Positions 1-9,149 of a stretch of DNA of 64,000 bases are shown here, piece by piece. Position 1 is the first letter of the stretch. Every line of letters starts with the position of its first letter. Source of the DNA: a virus; the IMG/VR virus record IMGVR_UViG_3300035145_004174, positions 37,072 to 101,071 of that record. One strand, given 5' to 3'. The translations under genes were made by a program, and so were the position numbers. The notes under the pieces are model-generated. The model searched no databases, was not told the origin of the DNA, and worked only from the letters and a program-made list of their open reading frames with translations.

Positions 1-1751
1 CTGGAATACATCCTTCTGGAATTGCAATATCTTTTAGTAAAATATCTGAAATATGTCCTCTTCAAAAAAGTAACGATGGCTCTCTGGTTACTGGATATGA
101 CATGAACTGGGTCTCAGAACTCATGGTTAAATTTGATATACTCGGATTGCGAACATTGTCAGCCATTTATTCTTGCTGTAATAATTTAAAAATCGATCCT
201 ACTGATATAAATCTCGATTCTGATGATATTTATTCTAACCTTGATGATTTGAGAACTCCTCATGGTCTTTTTCAAATTGAGGCTAGTGCAAATTTTATGG
301 TTTGTAAAAAAATAAGACCTTCTAGTCTTGAGCAATTGAGTGCTGTTATTGCTATAGCTAGACCAGGAGCTATGGATTTTGCAGATTTATATAAAGACTA
401 TAGAGATACTGGCAGACACCAAAGTGTTGATTCTTTTTTTGACGATGTATTGTCTTATACTGGCGGCATACCATTATACCAAGAGCAGCTCATGAAGATG
501 GCTGTAAAGGTTGGATTCAGCCTAGAAGAATCAGAAGAATTGAGGCGTATCGTTGGGAAGAAAAAGGTAAAAGAGATGCCTAAATGGAAAAAGAAAATAG
601 AAGAAAAAATAAAATCCAACAATTTGTCCAGCAACATTTCTGATGTTCTTTGGAAGGTTGCTGAAGATAGTGCTAATTATTCTTTCAATAAAAGTCACTC
701 TATTTCTTATGCCATATTGGCGGCTTGGACTATATATTTAAAATTCAAACACCCTCAAGACTTTTTCCTTAGCTTATTAAAAATGACTAAGTACGAGCCT
801 TCTCCACAAGATGAGATAAACAAAATATCTCAAGAGTTAGCTCATTTTGGAATTTCTTTACTTTCTCCAGATTTAGCTCTTTCTGAGATGGATTTTACTA
901 TAGAAGGTTCTGATATACGCTTTGGCCTCAATAGCATAAAAGGAATAAGCGAAAAGTCTTTAGAAAAATTAAAAGATTTCAGAAACTCTAGCAAGCCAAA
1001 CAAGTATGATACTTTTCTATCAGCGAAAGAGTCGGGTCTTAACATTGGAGTTTTATCTGCTTTAATTCAAGCTGGAGCATTATCTTCCTTCAAAACAAAC
1101 AGACCTCGCTTGGTTTTAGAGGCCCAAGTTTTTAACTTATTAACAGACAGGGAGAAAAGAAATTTTATAAAAATTGGTCCAAAATATAATTTTGATATTT
1201 TAAATTCCATACATGATTGCGTTCAAAACCAAATAATTGGAGACGACAACAAGCCTATCATGAAAGACTCTAGGTTTGCTACATTAAAATCCAAATACAA
1301 ATCTTATAAATCTATTTATGAAAAAAATAAAAAATATGAAGATTTTGCTAATTGGTTTTTTGAAAAGACCTTATTAGGGTTTAGTTATAGCAAAAATCTC
1401 TCTGAATGTTTCGGTGCTAATAAAAATTTCAAAACATCCTTGCATTTCAACTCTTGCGAAAAAGGAGATCGAGCTAAATACATTGGTGTGGTTGAAGATA
1501 TTATTTCTAGAAAAAGCAAGAAAAATAATAATTATATTAAAATGACAATAGGTGACGAATACGGTCGATATGATGCTTTAATTTTAGATGCTAAAGAAAA
1601 AAATCTTACTAAATTTTTATCATCAAATACTATGCCTGAAAAAAATAGCATAATTGTTTTGCTTGGTAGCAAAGGTGAAGATATATTATTTGTTAATCAA
1701 GCATCTGTTATAGATGAAAAAATATATATGAAACTTTCTGAAATTAGATAA
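1..1751 (+). CDS. dnaE: DNA polymerase III alpha subunit (DnaE-type), C-terminal part
   Basis: The reading frame is open from base 3, so the gene starts upstream and only about 580 C-terminal residues are visible. The first visible residues read GIHPSGIAI, a conserved DnaE segment. MVKFDILGLRTL carries the third catalytic aspartate of the C-family palm (KFDFLGLRTL in bacterial DnaE). The fingers region follows (GLFQIEASANFMV, ARPGAMDFADLY, PLYQEQLMKMA, FNKSHSISYAILAAWTIYLK), then a helix-hairpin-helix stretch (FGLNSIKGI) and a C-terminal OB-fold (KYIGVVEDIISRKS). This is the chromosomal-type replicase used by some large phages in place of a family A or B polymerase. The stop TAA shares its last base with the ATG of the next gene. 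The PHP domain and the first two palm aspartates are outside the window. Confidence 0.94.
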   Translation, partial: GIHPSGIAISFSKISEICPLQKSNDGSLVTGYDMNWVSELMVKFDILGLRTLSAIYSCCNNLKIDPTDINLDSDDIYSNLDDLRTPHGLFQIEASANFMVCKKIRPSSLEQLSAVIAIARPGAMDFADLYKDYRDTGRHQSVDSFFDDVLSYTGGIPLYQEQLMKMAVKVGFSLEESEELRRIVGKKKVKEMPKWKKKIEEKIKSNNLSSNISDVLWKVAEDSANYSFNKSHSISYAILAAWTIYLKFKHPQDFFLSLLKMTKYEPSPQDEINKISQELAHFGISLLSPDLALSEMDFTIEGSDIRFGLNSIKGISEKSLEKLKDFRNSSKPNKYDTFLSAKESGLNIGVLSALIQAGALSSFKTNRPRLVLEAQVFNLLTDREKRNFIKIGPKYNFDILNSIHDCVQNQIIGDDNKPIMKDSRFATLKSKYKSYKSIYEKNKKYEDFANWFFEKTLLGFSYSKNLSECFGANKNFKTSLHFNSCEKGDRAKYIGVVEDIISRKSKKNNNYIKMTIGDEYGRYDALILDAKEKNLTKFLSSNTMPEKNSIIVLLGSKGEDILFVNQASVIDEKIYMKLSEIR

Positions 1752-4132
1752 TGGAAAAATACAACCTAACACCTAGGGTTCAAAAAGTAATATCTTTAGC
1801 TAGAGAAACTGCTGATAATTTAAAATGTGATATAGTAGATTTAGATCATTTATTATTTGCGGTTCTAGATAGCGGCCAGTCTACAATTGTTAGTTTCTTT
1901 GAAGACTTGAACATATCTTTAGATGATTTTAAAACATTTGTATTTAACAATATACAAGGTGATTTTTTTAGCAGTTCTGATTCCTCAAAAATTTCTTTTT
2001 CTAAAGATTTTAAGGATGCGTTTTCGGAGTCTAAGGTTTTGTGTGAAAAATTAAATCACAATTATATAGGGGTTGAGCATTTATTTTATTCTTTGATATG
2101 TCATGAAAAATCTCCTTTAATTGATTTTTTCAAAACTTTTAAAGTTAGCGTTAAAAAATCAAAAGAAAAACTTGAGAAGTTTTTTAAGACTGGCGAATGG
2201 GACGAAACAAAAAAAAGAAAAAAAGTAAGCCCTCCTCCTATCCCCCAACAGGACAACTCAAACCAATCTTCAAATTTAGAATCTTATTGCAAAAATTATA
2301 ACTTAATGGCTCTTCGTGGTCATTTTGATAAAGTCATATTTAAAGAAGAAGAATTGTCTAAAATATCTGAAATATTATGTAGGAGAAATAAAAACAATCC
2401 TGTATTGGTTGGGCTTCCTGGCACAGGAAAAACTACTTTGGTCGAGGGTCTAGCTCAATCTATAGTCAATGGAACTTGCACCAGTTTTCTTTCTAATAAA
2501 ATTATCTATGAGTTGGATCTTGCTGCCATGATAGCTGGAACTAAGTATAGAGGTCAGTTTGAAGAAAGACTAAAAGGTTTGCTAAAAGAAGTTTCGAATT
2601 CTAATAATATAATTCTATTTATTGATGAGATTCACACTATAATAGGGGCGGGTTCTGCGGAGGGCAGTTTAGATGCCGCAAATATATTAAAACCTTCTTT
2701 AGCTAGAAATAAAATTAAATGTATAGGAGCTACCACCCCCAAAGAATTTAAAAGATTTTTCACGAAAGATCCTGCTTTAGAAAGGAGATTTGAGGAAGTC
2801 CAAGTGGTGCAACCTTCTCCTAAAGAAGCTTACGAGATATTGAAAGGCATCAGTTCTCAATATGAAAAATTTCACCATGTAGTATACAGAAAAAATTCTT
2901 TAAAGCTAGCTGTAGACTTATCTGTTAGATATATAAATGATCGACAGTTGCCAGATAAAGCTATAGACATCATAGATCAAGCTGGAGCCAAAGTTAAAAT
3001 GAGAAATTTTAAAAAGCCAGAAAAAGCTCTACTTCTTGAGAAAAAGATAGATGATTCTATGCATAAAGATTATGATGGTTTTGACGAAGAGCAGGAGGAT
3101 TTATTGTCTCAATATAAGTCTGTATTAGAATCTTGGACAAATTCTTATCAAAATAAAAAATTCTTTGTAACTAAAGATGATATTTACGATGTGATATCAT
3201 CAAGGACAGGCATACCAGTCGGAAACTTAACCGAGAAAGAATCTAATATTTTATTAAATTTAAATAATTCTTTAAATAAAATTGTTTTTGGTCAAAGTAA
3301 AGCTTGTTCTGCCGTTTCTCAATGTATACTTAGGTCAAAAAGCGGACTTACAGAAGGGAGCAAACCCGTGGGATCTTTTCTCTTCTTAGGTCAGACTGGT
3401 GTTGGCAAAACTTTCATGGCTAAAGCTTTAGCCAAGCATGTATTTGGTAGCGAAGATAATTTAATACATATAGATATGTCAGAATATTCTGAGAAGATAA
3501 ACATATCAAGACTTATAGGCTCTTCTCCAGGTTACGTTGGTTATGAAGATGGAGGTCAATTAACTGACAAAATCAAAGCTAAGCCTTATTCTGTCGTACT
3601 TTTTGACGAGATTGAAAAAGCTCATCCAGATGTTTTAAATGTTCTCCTTCAGCTTTTAGATGAAGGTAGGCTTACTGATAATTTTGGAAGAGTTTCCGAC
3701 TTCACTAATACCATTGTTATATTAACTAGTAATATAGGAGCGAGATCTTTGACTAAAAATACTTCAGTAGGGTTTGTTTCTTCAAAAAAAGAATCAATGA
3801 GTGACGCTCGCAAGGAAGCTGAAAAAAAATTAACTCCAGAATTAATTAATAGACTTGATGAAATTATAGTTTTTAATTCTTTCTCTTTAAAAGATATAAA
3901 ATCATTTTTTATCAATGAGCTTAAGCAACTAAAATCTAAAGTAAAAAAGAACAATAAAATTATTTTAGAAATAGAGCCAGAAATGGTTGATTTTTTATCA
4001 GAAGAAGCTTATAATAAAAACTTAGGTGCTAGACCAGTAAAAAGAATGATTCAAAAATATATTGAAAATGATGTATCCAAATGGATAATAAATCAACAAA
4101 CTGGAAAACTGACAATTAAAAAACCAATTTAA
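1751..4132 (+). CDS. ClpA/ClpC-like AAA+ unfoldase with two ATPase modules
   Basis: 793 residues. A Clp_N repeat domain (about 1-150) is followed by two AAA+ modules. Module 1 has Walker A GLPGTGKTT (221-229), Walker B FIDEIH (D292, E293) and the pore-loop segment KYRGQFEERLKG. Module 2 has Walker A GQTGVGKT (547-554), Walker B LFDEIEKAHPD (D619, E620) and the pore loop GYVGYEDGG. The region between the modules is too short for a ClpB coiled coil, so the protein is of the ClpA/ClpC type. A loop of module 2 contains VGF (673-675), where ClpA has IGL, the tripeptide that docks on ClpP. No ClpP gene is visible, so it may work with host ClpP or alone. It is translationally coupled to the polymerase gene. 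Confidence 0.94.
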   Translation: MEKYNLTPRVQKVISLARETADNLKCDIVDLDHLLFAVLDSGQSTIVSFFEDLNISLDDFKTFVFNNIQGDFFSSSDSSKISFSKDFKDAFSESKVLCEKLNHNYIGVEHLFYSLICHEKSPLIDFFKTFKVSVKKSKEKLEKFFKTGEWDETKKRKKVSPPPIPQQDNSNQSSNLESYCKNYNLMALRGHFDKVIFKEEELSKISEILCRRNKNNPVLVGLPGTGKTTLVEGLAQSIVNGTCTSFLSNKIIYELDLAAMIAGTKYRGQFEERLKGLLKEVSNSNNIILFIDEIHTIIGAGSAEGSLDAANILKPSLARNKIKCIGATTPKEFKRFFTKDPALERRFEEVQVVQPSPKEAYEILKGISSQYEKFHHVVYRKNSLKLAVDLSVRYINDRQLPDKAIDIIDQAGAKVKMRNFKKPEKALLLEKKIDDSMHKDYDGFDEEQEDLLSQYKSVLESWTNSYQNKKFFVTKDDIYDVISSRTGIPVGNLTEKESNILLNLNNSLNKIVFGQSKACSAVSQCILRSKSGLTEGSKPVGSFLFLGQTGVGKTFMAKALAKHVFGSEDNLIHIDMSEYSEKINISRLIGSSPGYVGYEDGGQLTDKIKAKPYSVVLFDEIEKAHPDVLNVLLQLLDEGRLTDNFGRVSDFTNTIVILTSNIGARSLTKNTSVGFVSSKKESMSDARKEAEKKLTPELINRLDEIIVFNSFSLKDIKSFFINELKQLKSKVKKNNKIILEIEPEMVDFLSEEAYNKNLGARPVKRMIQKYIENDVSKWIINQQTGKLTIKKPI

Positions 4133-4133
4133 A

Positions 4134-4676
4134 ATGACTGAAGACAAAAAAAAATATAAATATCAAGTATCTATAGCTGACAAAAGGGTAATGGAGTACA
4201 ACCAAGTTGGCCCTGAATATCATTCAAGAAACTGGTTCAAGTTTGAAACCATTCTTGATTTTTTAAAATTTTTGAAATCAAAAGATGGTAAGAAATTTGA
4301 ACTTTCTGACGGCATGAATATCTCAATGATAACGCAAAAAGACACTGACAGAATTTTAAGCATAAATCTTGTAGCGTCAATTGATTGTGATGTAGAGGGA
4401 GCTATTGAAGAGCATGTTTTTGACTCCAAAGAAGAGGCTAATGATTTCATTAAAAAAGAAAACCTTAAGCCTTCATCCAACCTTCTTGACGAAGAATCTA
4501 AAGATCAACTTAGTAAATTCTTTTCGGGCAAAAAGTGCTTTTTTCCAGAAGCTTCTAAACTTCAGTCTGATTATTTCGATGCGAAGGAAAAATTGGAAGC
4601 CTCAGATGTAAAAGGAGAAATTATTCTAGGGATGGAGTACGAACAAAAGGTCGTAGATATTTTAATCAATTATTAA
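4134..4676 (+). CDS. hypothetical protein, 180 aa
   Basis: It begins one base after the stop of the Clp-like gene and is clearly part of that operon. The protein is charged and soluble with no signal peptide or membrane segment. The N-terminal half looks beta-rich (YQVSIADKRVMEY, NWFKFETILDFLKFL) and the C-terminal half helical and lysine/glutamate rich. I do not recognise the family. Lying between an AAA+ unfoldase and an SSB-like gene, it may be an adaptor or replication accessory, but nothing in the sequence proves this. Confidence 0.8.
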   Translation: MTEDKKKYKYQVSIADKRVMEYNQVGPEYHSRNWFKFETILDFLKFLKSKDGKKFELSDGMNISMITQKDTDRILSINLVASIDCDVEGAIEEHVFDSKEEANDFIKKENLKPSSNLLDEESKDQLSKFFSGKKCFFPEASKLQSDYFDAKEKLEASDVKGEIILGMEYEQKVVDILINY

Positions 4677-4694
4677 ACAAAAACCAAAACAATT

Positions 4695-5291
4695 ATGTCT
4701 ATTCAAATATATAAACCAAACAGCAAAAACACAGGATCAGCTTTCACATTTTCCAAAAGTTTAGATAAAAAAACTGGATCTCCCGTTTTTTATATCAGTG
4801 CTATATCTCAGTTCTCTTGGAATGATGATACTAAAACTGGTTCTTTTTCTGGAAATTCAAAAAACCCAGAAAAAACTATAAATGTCAAGATCAGTGAATC
4901 TGAAGCTGGTTCGTTAATAAGCTCGTTTAATTCTAGGTACGAGTATACCGCTTTTCATAGTTACGAAGGCAACAATACAACAATTAAATCTACACCTTGG
5001 GATAAGAAGCAGAAGGTTTCTAAATACGATACAGCCTCAAAGGGTTTCGTCGATTCCGAGATTCAAGTTCCAGCTTTTGGTATGACTTTGTCTAAAGGCA
5101 AAGGCAACTCTATAAAGATAGCTCTTGAGCCTGGAGAGGTTGAGCTTGTTAAAAGCTTGCTTTCAATATTCATTGAAGATTTCTTAAGATTTAAAATTTC
5201 TCTATCAGAGTCTTACTCGCAAAAATCTACTCAAAAATCAGAACCTCAATCAACCGAAGAGCAAGATGAGTTTGAAGATGCTCCATTCTAA
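4695..5291 (+). CDS. putative single-stranded DNA-binding protein, 198 aa
   Basis: A beta-rich N-terminal domain of about 155 residues (SIQIYKPNSKNTGSAF, FYISAISQFSW, KIALEPGEVELVKSLLS) is followed by a low-complexity tail rich in Ser, Gln, Thr and Glu that ends in an acidic tip, DEFEDAPF. This layout matches bacterial and phage SSBs, whose acidic C-terminus ending in Phe recruits partner proteins. The DNA-binding fold is not a clear canonical OB-fold and could be a PC4/Whirly-like beta-sheet. Its place just downstream of the replicase supports a replication role. The function is inferred from tail and context, not from a recognised family. Confidence 0.72.
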   Translation: MSIQIYKPNSKNTGSAFTFSKSLDKKTGSPVFYISAISQFSWNDDTKTGSFSGNSKNPEKTINVKISESEAGSLISSFNSRYEYTAFHSYEGNNTTIKSTPWDKKQKVSKYDTASKGFVDSEIQVPAFGMTLSKGKGNSIKIALEPGEVELVKSLLSIFIEDFLRFKISLSESYSQKSTQKSEPQSTEEQDEFEDAPF

Positions 5292-5296
5292 TCCAA

Positions 5297-7210
5297 GTGG
5301 ATAAAAAATTAAAAATATTATATCACAGTAATTATTCCAAAATACTTACTGGGTTCGGCAAAAATGCAAAAAATGTATTAAAATATTTAGCGAAAACAGG
5401 TAAGTATGAAATTGTTGAATTAAGTAACGGTGTAAGCAAAAGCAGTGAAGACTTAAAGAAACTTCCATGGAAAGCTGTGGGTGGCATACCAGATGATCAG
5501 TCTGTGATAGATAAGATAAACAAAGATCCTAATTTATCTAGACAAGCCCAATATGGAATGATTGGGATAGACGATATTATCAAATCTGAAAAACCAGATG
5601 TTTACATAGGTGTAGAAGATATATGGGGTCTCTCCTCGTTTACCAAAAAAAGCTGGTGGAACAAAATCAATTGTATGATATGGACCACCTTAGATAGCCT
5701 TCCTCTTTTACCCGATGCTGTCAAAAGAGCCCCATCTATAAAAAATTATTTTGTCTGGGCTTCTTTTGCCGAAAAAGCCATGAAAAAACTTGGTCATGAC
5801 CATGTTAAAACATTGCATGGGGCTGTAGACTGCTCTAACTTTTTCAATGTTGGCCCTGAAAACAAGAAAAAATTAAGAAATTTTTTTAATATTGACGAAG
5901 ATGCTTTTGTTATAGGTTTCGTTTTTAGAAATCAGCTCAGGAAAAGTGTCCCAAATTTATTAGAAGGATTCAAGATCTTTAAACAAAAAAACCCAAAATC
6001 TAAAGCTAAATTATTATTACATACTAACTTTGCTGAAGGTTGGGGGATTCCCGCATTAGTTGAGGAGAAAGGTTTAGATAAAGATGACATTTTATGTACT
6101 TACTATTGTCCTAATTGTAAAAGATATGAAGTAAAACCTTTTCAAGGACACAAGCTTGATTGCAAGTTCTGTGGGTCAAAAGAAAGCTGTAACACAACCT
6201 CTATAGTTGCTGGGGTTGACGAAAATCAACTTAATGAAATTTACAATTTAATGGATGTTTATTGCCATCCTTTTACATCTGGGGGGCAAGAAATACCGAT
6301 TCAAGAAGCTAAACTTACTGAGCTTATAACTCTAGTCACTAATTACTCTTGCGGTGAAGACATGTGTACTGATGAATCTGGAGGTTTCCCTCTTGATTGG
6401 TCTGAATACAGGGAGCCTGGAACTCAATTCATAAAAGCTAGTACATCCCCAAACAGTATCTCTAATAAATTAACTAAGGTTTATAAGATGGATGATTTAA
6501 AGAGATCTTCTCTTGGTAAAAAATCTAGACAATACATCATTGACAATTATTCCGTTGATGTTATTGGTAAAAAATTAGAAAATATAATTGATTCTATGGG
6601 GGCTACTACTTACGACTTTTCTTTTGAGGCGGAAAAGAGAAACCCAAAATACATTCCACCAAATATAGATAACGATTCTGATTGGCTTATAGATTTATAT
6701 AAAAATATTTTAAAAGTTGATTTGGACCATAATGACGATGGGCACAAGCATTGGATGAATGCTTTAAAAAACGGAGCCACTAGAATTTCTATTTTAGATT
6801 ATTTTAGATCAGTAGCTGAGCAAGAAAATAAAAACATGTCTCAGAAACCTATAGACTTGAATAATATAATTCAAAACTCTGGTAATAAGAAAGCTTTATT
6901 TTCCGTAAGTACGTCAAGGGAAGATGTTTTTTTGGTTCTAACTTTATTAGAATCCTTCAAGAAGAAAAATGAAAATTGCGATATCTTTTTTGCTACTCGT
7001 CCTGAATTTTTTTCCATGGTTGATTGTAATCCTTTTGTTTACAAATGCATACCTTATCAAGATGGGCTTGACAGTGAAAAATCTATGCTAGGAGCAAACT
7101 TAAAAGAAGGTGAAAAATATTTTGATTATTGTTATAATTTTAATTTTTTACTTAGAGGTGGTCCAGACATGATTTCGGCTCAAAATAATTTATTTGAAAT
7201 TTATGAATAA
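5297..7210 (+). CDS. GT-B glycosyltransferase with inserted zinc ribbon and extra C-terminal domain
   Basis: 637 residues from a GTG start, the only start giving the full N-terminal Rossmann domain (ILYHSNYSKILTGFGKNAKN). The first 430 or so residues look like a GT4-type glycosyltransferase: LHGAVDCSNFF, IGFVFRNQLRKSVPNLLEGF (shortened family motif) and the donor-site region MDVYCHPFTSGGQEIPIQEAK. Inside the second Rossmann domain sits a four-cysteine insert, C271-P-N-C274 and C289-K-F-C292, which should bind zinc. After residue 520 a second fold begins (KKALFSVSTSREDVFLVLTL) that resembles the N-terminal half of a GT9/heptosyltransferase-type domain and runs to the stop. The next gene overlaps and looks like the matching other half. 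The sugar and acceptor are unknown. Confidence 0.88.
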   Translation: MDKKLKILYHSNYSKILTGFGKNAKNVLKYLAKTGKYEIVELSNGVSKSSEDLKKLPWKAVGGIPDDQSVIDKINKDPNLSRQAQYGMIGIDDIIKSEKPDVYIGVEDIWGLSSFTKKSWWNKINCMIWTTLDSLPLLPDAVKRAPSIKNYFVWASFAEKAMKKLGHDHVKTLHGAVDCSNFFNVGPENKKKLRNFFNIDEDAFVIGFVFRNQLRKSVPNLLEGFKIFKQKNPKSKAKLLLHTNFAEGWGIPALVEEKGLDKDDILCTYYCPNCKRYEVKPFQGHKLDCKFCGSKESCNTTSIVAGVDENQLNEIYNLMDVYCHPFTSGGQEIPIQEAKLTELITLVTNYSCGEDMCTDESGGFPLDWSEYREPGTQFIKASTSPNSISNKLTKVYKMDDLKRSSLGKKSRQYIIDNYSVDVIGKKLENIIDSMGATTYDFSFEAEKRNPKYIPPNIDNDSDWLIDLYKNILKVDLDHNDDGHKHWMNALKNGATRISILDYFRSVAEQENKNMSQKPIDLNNIIQNSGNKKALFSVSTSREDVFLVLTLLESFKKKNENCDIFFATRPEFFSMVDCNPFVYKCIPYQDGLDSEKSMLGANLKEGEKYFDYCYNFNFLLRGGPDMISAQNNLFEIYE

Positions 7211-8369
7211 AATAGAAAAGATTAGCTTGAGTTATGCTTTGAAGTCCTCAAAGCCTTTTATTAATTTTTGCTTTTACCCTCTCCCTTTTGATAGGTATGT
7301 CACGATGGATTTCTCTAAAGATCCTCAGTCTCTTTGCTATAATCATTGGCAAGATGTTATTGATATCATCAAACCTTATTTAGATGAAAATAACATTCGT
7401 ATTCTTAGGCTAGGAGATGCAGATAGTTACCAAGTTGACGGCATTCAAGATTATACCTCTAAGACTTTCAATCAAAATGCTTATATTCTAAAAAATTCCA
7501 TGTTGCACTTTGGTTCGAATGGGTTATTGACTTTTCTTTCTAGCAATCTGGACATCCCTTTAGTTTCTCTTTTTTCAGGCACACCTTCTTCCCTTTTTCC
7601 TTTTCCTGAGACCTCTAAACGTATATTCATAGACTCTCCTAAAGATGGCAAAAATCCAAGTTTTTCCGACTATGAATCACCAAAAACTATTGATAAAATA
7701 GATCCCTGTGAGATTTCTAGATCTATATTAAATTTGTTGAACATCTCTCACCAATTAGAATCTTCTAAGCTTATATTTCAAGGGGATATGTCTAACATTA
7801 AAACTATAGAAATAATTCCAGATTTCTTTCCCTCCAAAAGTCTTCTTCCAGGATCACTTATAAATGTAAGGGCTGACCTTTTTCTTGATGAACAAAATAT
7901 TTTTGGACTATCTCAATCCAATAGACGTCTTGGGATTATAACAAAAGATAGGCTTTCAGCAGGTCTTCTTAGTTCTATTTCTAAAAGTGTTCAAAGGATA
8001 ACTATTAATGCTGATGAGGGAATAGATGAAAAATTTCTTTTTGATTTAAAGATGTTAAATATTCCATATGAATTTTTTGTAACAAAAAAAGACAGGCTTA
8101 AAGAATTAAGATTAGATTATATAGATGAAACGATTGAGCTTTTTGAGAAACCAAAAAAACCCCTTGCTTTTAAAGTTGAAAATTCACATAATGCTTATGT
8201 GAAGTCATCTAAAATATTATTATCTAAGTTGGGTAGTTTTCCTACAAAAGCCCACTGGATCTGTGATAAAAAAAGTGAAGGAGTTTTTCAGGAATATATA
8301 GATTCCTCTGATTTTTGGGAAGACTCTGATTTTATAAATATATATCAATCTAAAAATGAAATCGTCTGA
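7203..8369 (+). CDS. glycosyltransferase C-terminal half, GT9-like
   Basis: 388 residues from ATG 7203 (MNKIEKISLSYAL). A TTG nine bases earlier is a poorer choice. The ATG lies inside the last codons of the preceding gene (ATGAATAA). Residues 85-130 (LKNSMLHFGSNGLLTFLSS, PLVSLFSG) resemble the nucleotide-sugar binding half of GT9 enzymes, where a conserved segment places the molecule as an object of lookup followed by a glycine loop. Together with the end of the previous gene it would make one complete GT-B module. The C-terminal 200 residues are a second alpha/beta domain I cannot name. It may function as a partner subunit of the upstream protein. Confidence 0.75.
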   Translation: MNKIEKISLSYALKSSKPFINFCFYPLPFDRYVTMDFSKDPQSLCYNHWQDVIDIIKPYLDENNIRILRLGDADSYQVDGIQDYTSKTFNQNAYILKNSMLHFGSNGLLTFLSSNLDIPLVSLFSGTPSSLFPFPETSKRIFIDSPKDGKNPSFSDYESPKTIDKIDPCEISRSILNLLNISHQLESSKLIFQGDMSNIKTIEIIPDFFPSKSLLPGSLINVRADLFLDEQNIFGLSQSNRRLGIITKDRLSAGLLSSISKSVQRITINADEGIDEKFLFDLKMLNIPYEFFVTKKDRLKELRLDYIDETIELFEKPKKPLAFKVENSHNAYVKSSKILLSKLGSFPTKAHWICDKKSEGVFQEYIDSSDFWEDSDFINIYQSKNEIV

Positions 8370-9114
8370 AAAAAATACTCCTCCAAGCTCGTATAAGAGA
8401 AACGAATATGGATTAATTTCTAATGTAGATTATGTGTTCAATGAAGATGGATCTGTTGACTGGAGATCCATGATTAAAGAAGAGCATCTTTTCCCCAATA
8501 AAGGCTGGTTTGATGCCAGAAAAAAAACCATGCCCAAGAGTATTTCTGGATTAAAAGATCACCAACTTTTAATTAAACTTGGGGGTATCAAAGAGCTCGC
8601 AAAACTAAGGGGGTTCACATCTGTTCAATATAAAACTGTGAAGTGTGACCAAGACCATGTTGCGGTTTCTTGTTCTATAACTTTTTTACCTAATTATGAA
8701 ACAGGAGACAACCCTGTCGTCTTTGAAGACATGGCGAATGCTACCTTAAACAATACCAGTAGTTTTGCTACAAAATTCCTTGAAACTATAGCTTGTAATA
8801 GGGCTTTCGTTAGGTGTGTTAGAAATTTTTTAAATGTACATATTGTTGGCGATGATGAGATAGATAAATCTGATGGTTCCAACTCTATACCTACTATTTC
8901 TAAGTCAAGTTCTTTATCTCCACAGGGCATATTAAAGAATACATGTATTGACCATGGACATTCATCTTTTAATGAATTTATGGAAGTGCTAAGGACTTGG
9001 CACACTACAGGCATTTATATTGTACCAGATAATGTTGACCCCAAAACATGGTCTGATTTTGAAGACATCCCCGCAAAACAAGCTAGGGAGTTTTTAAAAT
9101 TAATTAAAAATTAA
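8356..9114 (+). CDS. hypothetical protein, possible Rad52/ERF-like recombination function
   Basis: 252 residues; the start overlaps the end of the previous gene by 14 bases. The segment CNRAFVRCVRNFLNVHIVGDDEI (around residues 145-170, quoted in parts: NRAFVRCVRNFLN and GDDEI) resembles the helix of ssDNA-annealing proteins of the Rad52/ERF/Sak type, where a repeated Arg-Ala pattern precedes an Asp/Glu pair. The middle (ELAKLRGFTSVQYKTVKC, VAVSCSITFLPN) is a beta-sheet region consistent with those folds. A C-terminal domain with WSDFEDIPAKQAREFLKLI follows. The replication neighbours fit a recombination role, but the match is a pattern impression. Confidence 0.7.
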   Translation: MKSSEKNTPPSSYKRNEYGLISNVDYVFNEDGSVDWRSMIKEEHLFPNKGWFDARKKTMPKSISGLKDHQLLIKLGGIKELAKLRGFTSVQYKTVKCDQDHVAVSCSITFLPNYETGDNPVVFEDMANATLNNTSSFATKFLETIACNRAFVRCVRNFLNVHIVGDDEIDKSDGSNSIPTISKSSSLSPQGILKNTCIDHGHSSFNEFMEVLRTWHTTGIYIVPDNVDPKTWSDFEDIPAKQAREFLKLIKN

Positions 9115-9149
9115 TATTCGTAAAAGTGATAGGGATTTTAAATACATTT

